64,000 nucleotides of DNA from Tanypteryx hageni (Eukaryota > Arthropoda > Insecta > Odonata > Petaluridae). The stretch covers positions 1,860,001 to 1,924,000 of the forward strand of contig CM054115.1 of the NCBI GenBank assembly GCA_028673005.1. Reading direction: 5' to 3'. Position numbers and translations under genes: made by a program. A model generated the notes under the pieces. The model did no database searches, had not been told where the DNA came from, and saw only the letters and a program-made list of their open reading frames with translations. Below, piece after piece: positions 27,301 through 39,031 of this stretch (within the stretch, counting starts at the first letter, position 1; the number at the start of each line of letters is the position of its first letter).

Positions 27301-28093
27301 TCCACTTTTCGCCATTCCACTTTTCTTCATTCCACTTTTCTTCATTCCACTTTTTGTAATTCCACTTTTCTTCATTCCACTGTTCGTTATTCCACTTTTC
27401 CTTATTCCACATTTCTTCATTCCACTTTTCGCCATTCCACTTTTCTTCATTCCACTTTTCGCCATTCCACTTTTCTTCATTCCACTTTTCGTCATTCCAC
27501 TTTTCGTCATTCCACTTTTCATCATTCCACTTTTCGCCATTCCACTTTTCTTCATTCCACTTTTCGTTATTCCACTCTTTGTCATTCCACTCTTTGTCAT
27601 TCCACTTTACGTCATTCCACTTTACGTCATTCCACTTTTCTTCATTCCACTTTTCATCATACCACTTTTCGCCATTCCACTTTTCTTCATTCCAATTTTC
27701 TTCATTCCACTTTTCTTTATTCCACTTTTCGCCATTCCACTTTTCGTCATTCCACTTTTCTTCATTCCACTTTTCTTCATTCCACTTTTCTACATTCCAC
27801 TTTTCTACATTCCACTTTTCGTCATTACACTTTTTGTCATTCCACTTTTTGTAATTCCACTTTTCGTCATTCCACTTTTCGTCATACCACTTTTCTTCAT
27901 TCCACTTTTCTTTATTCCACTTTTCTTTATTCCACATTTCTTTATTCCACTTTTCGTTATTCCACTTTTCGTTATTCCACTTTTCGTTATTCCACTTTTC
28001 GTTATTCCACTTTTTATCATTCCACATTTCTTTATTCCACTTTTCTTTATTCCACTTTTCTTTATTCCACTTTTTTTATTCCACATTTCTTCA
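24365..28093 (+). repeat. Higher-order satellite repeat, copy A (3,729 bp)
   Basis: Bounded by successive occurrences of the marker ATTCCTCATTTCTTCAATCC. The internal landmarks are CCACGTTTCTTTATTCCAG at 25791, 17-bp units with GTTTTC from about 26016, and the ten-unit ATTCCACATTTCTTC run at 26703. Copy B repeats this order almost exactly. Confidence 0.85.
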
Positions 28094-31000
28094 TTCCTCA
28101 TTTCTTCAATCCACTTTTTGTCGTTCCACTTTTTGTCATTCCACTTTTTGTTATTCCACTGTTTATCATTCCACTTTTCTTCATTCCAGTTTTCTTCATT
28201 TCACTTTTTGTCATTCCACTTTTTGTCATTCCACATTTCTTCATTCCACTGTTCGTTATTCCACTTTTCCTTATTCCACATTTCTTCATTCCACTTTTCG
28301 CCATTCCACTTTTCTTCATTCCACTTTTCATCATACCACTTTTCTTCATTCCACTTTTCTTCATTCCACTTTTCATCATTCCACTTTTCGCCATACCACT
28401 TTTCTTCATTCCACTTTTCGTTATTCCACTCTTTGTCATTCCACTTTACGTCATTCCACTTTACGTCATTCCACTTTTCATCATACCACTTTTCGCCATT
28501 CCACTTTTCTTCATTCCACTTTTCTTCATTCCACTTTTCTTCATTCCACTTTTCATCATTCCACTTTTCGTTATTCCACTCTTTGTCATTCCACTTTACG
28601 TCATTCCACTTTTCTTTATTCCACATTTTCTCAATCCACTCATTGTCATTCCACATTTTGTCATTCCACATTTCGTCATTCCACATTTCGTCATTCCACA
28701 TTTCGTCATTCCACTTTTTGTCATTCCACTTTTTGTCATTCCACTTTTCTTCATTCCACATTTCTTCATTCCACTGTTCGTTATTCCACTTTTCCTTATT
28801 CCACATTTCTTCATTCCACTTTTCGCCATTCCACTTTTCTTCATTCCACTTTTCGTCATTCCACTTTTCTTCATTCCACTTTTCTTCATTCCACTTTTCT
28901 TCATTCCACTTTTCTTCATTCCACTTTTCATCATACCACTTTTCGCCATTCCACTTTTCTTCATTCCACTTTTCTTCATTCCACTTTTCTTCATTCCACT
29001 TTTCATCATTCCACTTTTCGTTATTCCACTCTTTGTCATTCCACTTTACGTCATTCCACTTTACGTCATTCCACTTTTCTTTATTCCACATTTTCTCAAT
29101 CCACATTTTGTCATTCCACTTTTCGTCATTCCACTTTTCGTCATTCCACTTTTCGTCATTCCACTTTTCGTCATTCCACTTTTTGTCATTCCACTTTTCG
29201 TCATTCCACTTTTCGTCATTTCATTTTTTGTCATTCCACTTTTCTTTATTCCACTTTTCGTCATTCCACTTTTCGTCATTCCACTTTTCGTCATTCCACT
29301 TTTCTTTATTCCACATTTTGTCATTCCACTTTTCGTCATTCCACTTTTCGTCATTCCACTTTTCGTCATTCCACTTTTCGTCATTCCACTTTTCGTCATT
29401 CCACTTTTCTTTATTCCACTTTTCGTCATTCCACTTTTTGTCATTCCACTTTTCGCCATTCCACTTTTCGTCATTCCACTTTTCGTCATTCCACTTTTTG
29501 TCATTCCACTTTTCTTTATTCCACTTTTCTTTTTCCACGTTTCTTTATTCCAGTTTTTTTTTCCACTTTTCTTTATTCCACTTTTCTTTATTCCACCTTT
29601 CTTTATTCCACTTTTCGTTATTCCACTTTTCGTTATTCCACTGTTTATCATTCCATTTTTCTTCATTCCACTTTTCTTCATTTCACTTTTCGTCATTCCA
29701 CTTTTCGTCATTCCACTTTTCTTCATTCCACTTTTCTTCATTCCACTTTTCTTCATTCCACTTTTGTTTTCATTCCACTTTTCGCCATTCCACTTTTCTT
29801 CATTCCACTTTTCGTCATTCCACTTTTCTTCATTCCACTTTTCTTCATTCCACTTTTGTTTTCATTCCACTTTTCGCCATTCCACTTTTCTTCATTCCAC
29901 TTTTGTTTTCATTCCACTTTTCGCCATTCCACTTTTCTTCATTCCACTTTTCGTCATTCCACTTTTCGTCATTCCACTTTTCGTCATTCCACTTTTCGTC
30001 ATTCCACTTTTCGTCATTCCACTTTTCGTCATTCCACTTTTCTTCATTCCAGTTTTCTTCATTCCACTTTTGTTTTCATTCCACTTTTCGCCATTCCACT
30101 TTTCTTCATTCCACTTTTGTTTTCATTCCACATTTCGCCATTCCACTTTTCTTCATTCCACTTTTGTTTTCATTCCACTTTTCGCCATTCCACTTTTCTT
30201 CATTCCACTTTTCGCTATTCCACTTTTCGTCATTCCACTTTTCTTCATTCCACTTTTCGTTATTCCACTTTTCGTTATTCCACTTTTCGTTATTCCACTT
30301 TTCGTTATTCCACTTTTTATCATTCCACATTTCTTTATTCCACTTTTCTTTATTCCACTTTTCTTCATTCCACTTTTTGTCATTCCACTTTTTTATCATT
30401 CCACTTTTCGTCATTCCACTAATCGTTATTCCACTTTTCGTCATTCCACATTTCTTCATTCCACATTTCTTCATTCCACATTTCTTCATTCCACATTTCT
30501 TCATTCCACATTTCTTCATTCCACATTTCTTCATTCCACATTTCTTCATTCCACATTTCTTCATTCCACATTTCTTCATTCCACATTTCTTCATTCCACT
30601 TTTCGTCATTCCAGTTTTCGTCATTCCAGTTTTCGTCATTCCAGTTTTCGTCATTCCACTTTTCGTCATTCCACTTTTCGTCATTCCACTTTTCTTCATT
30701 CCACTTTTTGTCATTCCACTTTTTGTCATTCCACTTTTCATCATTCCACTTTTTGTCATTCCACTTTTCTTCATTCCACTTTTTGTCATTCCACTTTTTG
30801 TCATTCCACTTTTCATCATTCCACTTTTTGTCATTCCACTTTTTGTCATTCCACTTTTTGTCATTCCACTTTTCTTCATTCCACTTTTCTTCATTCCACT
30901 TTTCTTCATTCCACTTTTCTTCATTCCACTTTTTGTAATTCCACTTTTCTTCATTCCACTTTTCTTCATTCCACTTTTTGTAATTCCACTTTTCTTCATT

Positions 31001-31837
31001 CCACTGTTCGTTATTCCACTTTTCCTTATTCCACATTTCTTCATTCCACTTTTCGCCATTCCACTTTTCTTCATTCCACTTTTCTTCATTCCACTTTTTG
31101 TAATTCCACTTTTCTTCATTCCACTGTTCGTTATTCCACTTTTCCTTATTCCACATTTCTTCATTCCACTTTTCGCCATTCCACTTTTCTTCATTCCACT
31201 TTTCGCCATTCCACTTTTCTTCATTCCACTTTTCGTCATTCCACTTTTCGTCATTCCACTTTTCATCATTCCACTTTTCGCCATTCCACTTTTCTTCATT
31301 CCACTTTTCGTTATTCCACTCTTTGTCATTCCACTCTTTGTCATTCCACTTTACGTCATTCCACTTTACGTCATTCCACTTTTCTTCATTCCACTTTTCA
31401 TCATACCACTTTTCGCCATTCCACTTTTCTTCATTCCAATTTTCTTCATTCCACTTTTCTTTATTCCACTTTTCGCCATTCCACTTTTCGTCATTCCACT
31501 TTTCTTCATTCCACTTTTCTTCATTCCACTTTTCTACATTCCACTTTTCTACATTCCACTTTTCGTCATTACACTTTTTGTCATTCCACTTTTTGTAATT
31601 CCACTTTTCGTCATTCCACTTTTCGTCATACCACTTTTCTTCATTCCACTTTTCTTTATTCCACTTTTCTTTATTCCACATTTCTTTATTCCACTTTTCG
31701 TTATACCACTTTTTGTCATTCCACATTTCTTCATTTCACTGTTCGTTATTCCACTTTTCTTTATTCCACTTTTCTTTATTCCACTTTTCTTTATTCCACT
31801 TTTCTTTATTCCACTTTTTTTATTCCACATTTCTTCA
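28094..31837 (+). repeat. Higher-order satellite repeat, copy B (3,744 bp)
   Basis: Same landmark order as copy A. It is 15 bp longer because one extra CGTC unit lies near 29390. Offsets to copy A are 3,729 bp before and 3,744 bp after that point. Long stretches appear identical to copy A, for example 30106-31344 against 26362-27600. The last ~150 bp diverge from A and resemble C. Confidence 0.85.
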
Positions 31838-34800
31838 TTCCTCATTTCTTCAATCCACTTTTTGTCGTTCCACTTTTTGTCATTCCACTTTTTGTTATTC
31901 CACTGTTTATCATTCCACTTTTCTTCATTCCAGTTTTCTTCATTTCACTTTTTGTCATTCCACTTTTTGTCATTCCACATTTCTTCATTCCACTGTTCGT
32001 TATTCCACTTTTCCTTATTCCACATTTCTTCATTCCACTTTTCGCCATTCCACTTTTCTTCATTCCACTTTTCATCATACCACTTTTCTTCATTCCACTT
32101 TTCTTCATTCCACTTTTCATCATTCCACTTTTCGCCATTCCACTTTTCTTCATTCCACTTTTCGTTATTCCACTCTTTGTCATTCCACTTTACGTCATTC
32201 CACTTTACGTCATTCCACTTTTCGCCATTCCACTTTTCTTCATTCCACTTTTCTTCATTCCACTTTTCTTCATTCCACTTTTCATCATTCCACTTTTCGT
32301 TATTCCACTCTTTGTCATTCCACTTTACATCATTCCACTTTTCTTTATTCCACATTTTCTCAATCCACTCATTGTCATTCCACATTTTGTCATTCCACAT
32401 TTCGTCATTCCACATTTCGTCATTCCACTTTTTGTCATTCCACTTTTTGTCATTCCACTTTTCTTCATTCCACATTTCTTCATTCCACTGTTCGTTATTC
32501 CACTTTTCCTTATTCCACATTTCTTCATTCCACTTTTCGCCATTCCACTTTTCTTCATTCCACTTTTCGTCATTCCACTTTTCTTCATTCCACTTTTCAT
32601 CATACCACTTTTCGCCATTCCACTTTTCTTCATTCCACTTTTCTTCATTCCACTTTTCTTCATTCCACTTTTCATCATTCCACTTTTCGTTATTCCACTC
32701 TTTGTCATTCCACTTTACGTCATTCCACTTTTCTTTATTCCACATTTTCTCAATCCACTCATTGTCATTCCACATTTTGTCATTCCACTTTTCGTCATTC
32801 CACTTTTCGTCATTCCACTTTTCGTCATTCCACTTTTTGTCATTCCACTTTTCGTCATTCCACTTTTCGTCATTTCACTTTTTGTCATTCCACTTTTCTT
32901 TATTCCACTTTTCGTCATTCCACTTTTCGTCATTCCACTTTTCGTCATTCCACTTTTCTTTATTCCACATTTTGTCATTCCACTTTTCGTCATTCCACTT
33001 TTCGTCATTCCACTTTTCGTCATTCCACTTTTCTTTATTCCACTTTTCGTCATTCCACTTTTTGTCATTCCACTTTTCGCCATTCCACTTTTCGTCATTC
33101 CACTTTTCGTCATTCCACTTTTTGTCATTCCACTTTTCTTTATTCCACTTTTCTTTTTCCATGTTTCTTTATTCCAGTTTTTTTTTCCACTTTTCTTTAT
33201 TCCACTTTTCTTTATTCCACCTTTCTTTATTCCACTTTTCGTTATTCCACTTTTCGTTATTCCACTGTTTATCATTCCATTTTTCTTCATTCCACTTTTC
33301 TTCATTTCACTTTTCGTCATTCCACTTTTCGTCATTCCACTTTTCTTCATTCCACTTTTCTTCATTCCACTTTTGTTTTCATTCCACTTTTCGCCATTCC
33401 ACTTTTCTTCATTCCACTTTTCGTCATTCCACTTTTCTTCATTCCACTTTTCTTCATTCCACTTTTGTTTTCATTCCACTTTTCGCCATTCCACTTTTCT
33501 TCATTCCACTTTTGTTTTCATTCCACTTTTCGCCATTCCAATTTTCTTCATTCCACTTTTCGTCATTCCACTTTTCGTCATTCCACTTTTCGTCATTCCA
33601 CTTTTCGTCATTCCACTTTTCGTCATTCCACTTTTCTTCATTCCACTTTTGTTTTCATTCCACTTTTCGCCATTCCACTTTTCTTCATTCCACTTTTGTT
33701 TTCATTCCACTTTTCGCCATTCCACTTTTCTTCATTCCACTTTTGTTTTCATTCCACTTTTCGCCATTCCACTTTTCTTCATTCCACTTTTGTTTTCATT
33801 CCACTTTTCGCCATTCCACTTTTCTTCATTCCACTTTTCTTCATTCCACTTTTGTTTTCATTCCACTTTTCGCCATTCCACTTTTCGCCATTCCACTTTT
33901 CTTCATTCCACTTTTCTTCATTCCACTTTTGTTTTCATTCCACTTTTCGCCATTCCACTTTTCTTCATTCCACTTTTCGCTATTCCACTTTTCGTCATTC
34001 CACTTTTCGTCATTCCACTTTTCGTCATTCCACTTTTCGTCATTCCACTTTTCGTTATTCCACTTTTTATCATTCCACATTTCTTTATTCCACTTTTCTT
34101 TATTCCACTTTTCTTCATTCCACTTTTCTTCATTCCACTTTTCTTCATTCCACTTTTCTTCATTCCACTTTTTGTAATTCCACTTTTCTTCATTCCACTT
34201 TTCTTCATTCCACTTTTTGTAATTCCACTTTTCTTCATTCCACTGTTCGTTATTCCACTTTTCCTTATTCCACATTTCTTCATTCCACTTTTCGCCATTC
34301 CACTTTTCTTCATTCCACTTTTCTTCATTCCACTTTTTGTAATTCCACTTTTCTTCATTCCACTGTTCGTTATTCCACTTTTCCTTATTCCACATTTCTT
34401 CATTCCACTTTTCGCCATTCCACTTTTCTTCATTCCACTTTTCGCCATTCCACTTTTCTTCATTCCACTTTTCGTCATTCCACTTTTCGTCATTCCACTT
34501 TTCGTCATTCCACTTTTCGCCATTCCACTTTTCTTCATTCCACTTTTCTTCATTCCACTTTTCGTTATTCCACTCTTTGTCATTCCACTCTTTGTCATTC
34601 CACTTTACGTCATTCCACTTTACGTCATTCCACTTTTCTTCATTCCACTTTTCATCATACCACTTTTCGCCATTCCACTTTTCTTCATTCCAATTTTCTT
34701 CATTCCACTTTTCTTTATTCCACTTTTCGCCATTCCACTTTTCGTCATTCCACTTTTCTTCATTCCACTTTTCTTCATTCCACTTTTCTACATTCCACTT

Positions 34801-35091
34801 TTCTACATTCCACTTTTCGTCATTACACTTTTTGTCATTCCACTTTTTGTAATTCCACTTTTCGTCATTCCACTTTTCGTCATACCACTTTTCTTCATTC
34901 CACTTTTCTTTATTCCACTTTTCTTTATTCCACATTTCTTTATTCCACTTTTCGTTATACCACTTTTTGTCATTCCACATTTCTTCATTTCACTGTTCGT
35001 TATTCCACTTTTCTTTATTCCACTTTTCTTTATTCCACTTTTCTTTATTCCACTTTTCTTTATTCCACTTTTTTTATTCCACATTTCTTCA
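31838..35091 (+). repeat. Higher-order satellite repeat, copy C (3,254 bp)
   Basis: Shares the CCATGTTTCTTTATTCCAG form of the second marker (33159) with copy D, against CCACGTTT in A and B. It lacks the ten-unit ATTCCACATTTCTTC run that A, B and D carry, which accounts for roughly the 490 bp by which it is shorter than B. Long stretches appear identical to copy D at an offset of 3,254 bp. Confidence 0.85.
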
Positions 35092-38000
35092 TTCCTCATT
35101 TCTTCAATCCACTTTTTGTCGTTCCACTTTTTGTCATTCCACTTTTTGTTATTCCACTGTTTATCATTCCACTTTTCTTCATTCCAGTTTTCTTCATTTC
35201 ACTTTTTGTCATTCCACTTTTTGTCATTCCACATTTCTTCATTCCACTGTTCGTTATTCCACTTTTCCTTATTCCACATTTCTTCATTCCACTTTTCGCC
35301 ATTCCACTTTTCTTCATTCCACTTTTCATCATACCACTTTTCTTCATTCCACTTTTCTTCATTCCACTTTTCATCATTCCACTTTTCGCCATTCCACTTT
35401 TCTTCATTCCACTTTTCGTTATTCCACTCTTTGTCATTCCACTTTACGTCATTCCACTTTACGTCATTCCACTTTTCGCCATTCCACTTTTCTTCATTCC
35501 ACTTTTCTTCATTCCACTTTTCTTCATTCCACTTTTCATCATTCCACTTTTCGTTATTCCACTCTTTGTCATTCCACTTTACATCATTCCACTTTTCTTT
35601 ATTCCACATTTTCTCAATCCACTCATTGTCATTCCACATTTTGTCATTCCACATTTCGTCATTCCACATTTCGTCATTCCACTTTTTGTCATTCCACTTT
35701 TTGTCATTCCACTTTTCTTCATTCCACATTTCTTCATTCCACTGTTCGTTATTCCACTTTTCCTTATTCCACATTTCTTCATTCCACTTTTCGCCATTCC
35801 ACTTTTCTTCATTCCACTTTTCGTCATTCCACTTTTCTTCATTCCACTTTTCATCATACCACTTTTCGCCATTCCACTTTTCTTCATTCCACTTTTCTTC
35901 ATTCCACTTTTCTTCATTCCACTTTTCATCATTCCACTTTTCGTTATTCCACTCTTTGTCATTCCACTTTACGTCATTCCACTTTTCTTTATTCCACATT
36001 TTCTCAATCCACTCATTGTCATTCCACATTTTGTCATTCCACTTTTCGTCATTCCACTTTTCGTCATTCCACTTTTCGTCATTCCACTTTTTGTCATTCC
36101 ACTTTTCGTCATTCCACTTTTCGTCATTTCACTTTTTGTCATTCCACTTTTCTTTATTCCACTTTTCGTCATTCCACTTTTCGTCATTCCACTTTTCGTC
36201 ATTCCACTTTTCTTTATTCCACATTTTGTCATTCCACTTTTCGTCATTCCACTTTTCGTCATTCCACTTTTCGTCATTCCACTTTTCTTTATTCCACTTT
36301 TCGTCATTCCACTTTTTGTCATTCCACTTTTCGCCATTCCACTTTTCGTCATTCCACTTTTCGTCATTCCACTTTTTGTCATTCCACTTTTCTTTATTCC
36401 ACTTTTCTTTTTCCATGTTTCTTTATTCCAGTTTTTTTTTCCACTTTTCTTTATTCCACTTTTCTTTATTCCACCTTTCTTTATTCCACTTTTCGTTATT
36501 CCACTTTTCGTTATTCCACTGTTTATCATTCCATTTTTCTTCATTCCACTTTTCTTCATTTCACTTTTCGTCATTCCACTTTTCGTCATTCCACTTTTCT
36601 TCATTCCACTTTTCTTCATTCCACTTTTGTTTTCATTCCACTTTTCGCCATTCCACTTTTCTTCATTCCACTTTTCGTCATTCCACTTTTCTTCATTCCA
36701 CTTTTCTTCATTCCACTTTTGTTTTCATTCCACTTTTCGCCATTCCACTTTTCTTCATTCCACTTTTGTTTTCATTCCACTTTTCGCCATTCCAATTTTC
36801 TTCATTCCACTTTTCGTCATTCCACTTTTCGTCATTCCACTTTTCGTCATTCCACTTTTCGTCATTCCACTTTTCGTCATTCCACTTTTCTTCATTCCAC
36901 TTTTGTTTTCATTCCACTTTTCGCCATTCCACTTTTCTTCATTCCACTTTTGTTTTCATTCCACTTTTCGCCATTCCACTTTTCTTCATTCCACTTTTGT
37001 TTTCATTCCACTTTTCGCCATTCCACTTTTCTTCATTCCACTTTTGTTTTCATTCCACTTTTCGCCATTCCACTTTTCTTCATTCCACTTTTCTTCATTC
37101 CACTTTTGTTTTCATTCCACTTTTCGCCATTCCACTTTTCGCCATTCCACTTTTCTTCATTCCACTTTTCTTCATTCCACTTTTGTTTTCATTCCACTTT
37201 TCGCCATTCCACTTTTCTTCATTCCACTTTTCGCTATTCCACTTTTCGTCATTCCACTTTTCGTCATTCCACTTTTCGTCATTCCACTTTTCGTCATTCC
37301 ACTTTTCGTTATTCCACTTTTTATCATTCCACATTTCTTTATTCCACTTTTCTTTATTCCACTTTTCTTCATTCCACTTTTTGTCATTCCACTTTTTTAT
37401 CATTCCACTTTTCGTCATTCCACTTTTCGTCATTCCACTAATTGTCTTTCCACTTTTCGTCATTCCACATTTCTTCATTCCACATTTCTTCATTCCACAT
37501 TTCTTCATTCCACATTTCTTCATTCCACATTTCTTCATTCCACATTTCTTCATTCCACATTTCTTCATTCCACATTTCTTCATTCCACATTTCTTCATTC
37601 CACATTTCTTCATTCCACATTTCTTCATTCCAGTTTTCGTCATTCCAGTTTTCGTCATTCCACTTTTCGTCATTCCACTTTTCGTCATTCCACTTTTCGT
37701 CATTCTACTTTTCGTCATTCTACTTTTCGTCATTCCACTTTTCGTCATTCCACTTTTCGTCATTCCACTTTTCTTCATTCCACTTTTCTTCATTCCACTT
37801 TTCCTCATTCCACTTTTCTTCATTCCACTTTTTCTCATTCCACTCTTTGTCATTCCACTTTTCGTCATTCCACTTTTCGTCATTCCACTTTTCGTCATTC
37901 CACTTTTCGTCATTCCACTTTTCGTCATTCCACTTTTCGTCATTCCACTTTTCGTCATTCCACTTTTCGTCATTCCACTTTTCGTCATTCCACTTTTCGT

Positions 38001-38391
38001 CATTCCACTTTTCTTCATTCCACTTTTCTTCATTCCACTTTTCTTCATTCCACTTTTCTTCATTCCACTCTTCTTCATTCCACTTTTCTTCATTCCACTC
38101 TTCTTCATTCCACTTTTCTTCATTCCACTTTTCTTCATTCCACTCTTCTTCATTCCACTTTTTCTCATTCCACTCTTTGTCATTCCACTCTTTGTCATTC
38201 CACTTTTTGTCATTCCACTTTTTGTCATTCCACTTTTTGTCATTCCACTTTTTGTCATTCCACTTTTTGTCATTCCACTTTTTGTCATTCCACTTTTCGT
38301 CATTCCACTTTTCGTCATTCCACTTTTCGTCATCACATTCTTCATCATCACATTTTTCGTCATCACACTTTTCATCATTCAACTTTTCTTC
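35092..38391 (+). repeat. Higher-order satellite repeat, copy D and right array edge
   Basis: Copy D carries the CCATGTTT marker at 36413 and matches copy C for more than 2 kb. It then has the ATTCCACATTTCTTC run (11 units, 37466-37630). From about 37640 the array is simple CGTC, CTTC and TGTC runs. The final units at 38325-38391 become ATCACATTCTTC, ATCACATTTTTCGTC and ATTCAACTTTTCTTC, degenerate forms expected at an array edge. Confidence 0.8.
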
Positions 38392-38690
38392 AGTCTGCTG
38401 GATTTCTGCACTCGTGAGACTCTTGGAGGAGGAGGGTTCATGTGCTCTTCCCACCCACACCCCTGCTAGAAGACCTAATTCCCCCATTGTTAATTTGGGG
38501 CGGTTAAAGGCCAAAAAAACGTTCTGGCTTGCTAAAGGTAAAACATGCGCTGTCGCATGTGTTCGTCGTGAGGAAGACTCATGTATGTATTTCCAGTGCA
38601 GAAAATGTGACATGTGACTCTACATAATACCCTGCTTTGAGGAATTCCTCACAAGTGTCCTTTTAGTATTTTCTGTAAAAATTCCTATAT
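38392..38690 (+). pseudogene. piggyBac transposase C-terminal zinc-finger relic
   Basis: The frame reads RRPNSPIVNLGRLKAKK, then GKTCAVACVRREEDSCMYF, QCRKCDM, a TGA stop at 38615-38617, then LYIIPCFEEFLTSVL. The Cys pairs followed by PCFEEF match the Cys-rich C-terminal domain (C-x2-C...Y-x-C-x2-C...PCF-x2-(Y/F)H) that follows the DDE domain in piggyBac transposases. The DDE domain is absent. The stop inside the zinc-finger region makes it a pseudogene. Confidence 0.65.
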
Positions 38691-38922
38691 ATTAAAATAT
38701 ATATTTTTTCATGTTAAATTTTAAAACATGTGTATAAACATACATTCCAGCAATAGTTCAATTTTTTGGCCGCAATTTGCTTTTTATGTGAATAATTTTT
38801 GACAATTAGTTCATAAGTTATGAACATTTGTTTGCAGGTTTACATTTTTGATTTAAATACTCCAAATTAAATCCGGCTGTAAGCGCCCAAAGCAGGGATT
38901 TAAATCCGTACAATTAAGGTTA
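38392..38922 (+). mobile_element. Right-hand remnant of a piggyBac-like transposon
   Basis: Begins where the satellite ends, contains the C-terminal zinc-finger region of a piggyBac transposase (38392-38690), and ends at a TTAA at 38919-38922 preceded by CCGTACAATTAAGG. Subterminal GGATTTAAATCC is self-complementary, as in some piggyBac ends. The left part of the element is missing. The end sequence differs from the left end at 4471, so the two are probably different families. Confidence 0.5.
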
Positions 38923-39031
38923 ATCTAATGCAAATGTTCTTGTTTGAATTATTCTCGAAGTAATATTTTCTGAAACTATCACCTGAGAAGCAATAAGTTT
39001 TGGTGGAAATTGTTGATCCAGAGACAATTTT

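Larger units (their letters stand above)
7016..38391 (+). repeat. 31.4 kb satellite of 15-bp units (ATTCCACTTTTCGTC) inside a DNA-PKcs-like intron
   Basis: About 2,090 head-to-tail units, all in one orientation, with no other sequence interrupting. ATTCCACTTTT is nearly constant; the last four bases vary among CGTC, TGTC, CTTC, CATC, CGCC, CTTT and GTAA-type forms. The unit is 80% pyrimidine on the + (host sense) strand. Rare units of 14, 16 or 17 bp (for example ATTCCACTTTTGTTTTC) shift the reading phase. Because 15 is divisible by three and five of six frames of the consensus lack stops, very long open frames occur: I-P-L-F-V, F-H-F-S-S and S-T-F-R-H repeats forward, D-E-K-W-N and T-K-S-G-M reverse. 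They have no start context, splice structure or domain and are not genes. ATTCC recalls the core of human satellite III, but the 15-bp unit is different and no relationship is implied. Confidence 0.97.

Noticed and set aside
7016..38391. CRISPR-like or telomere-like array.
   Set aside because: There are no unique spacers, the unit is 15 bp without constant repeat-spacer alternation, and the array is flanked by intron sequence and transposons in a eukaryotic gene; it does not match TTAGG or other telomere units.
7016..38391. Relationship to human satellite III (ATTCC)n and heat-shock factor binding.
   Set aside because: ATTCC occurs once per 15 bp, and the GAA triplets on the complementary strand all point the same way, not as the alternating inverted triplets of a heat-shock element.
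26020..38469. Open frames of 1,000 to 4,149 codons on both strands across the satellite, looking like giant repeat proteins.
   Set aside because: They exist in five frames at once, follow from the unit length, switch frame at odd-length units, end in flanking junk and contain no non-repeat domain.
5163..38690. One piggyBac element split by the satellite (left part 5163-6620, right part 38392-38690).
   Set aside because: The left relic already reaches its own Cys-rich C-terminal region, so the right zinc finger would be a duplicate; the two TTAA ends also differ in sequence.
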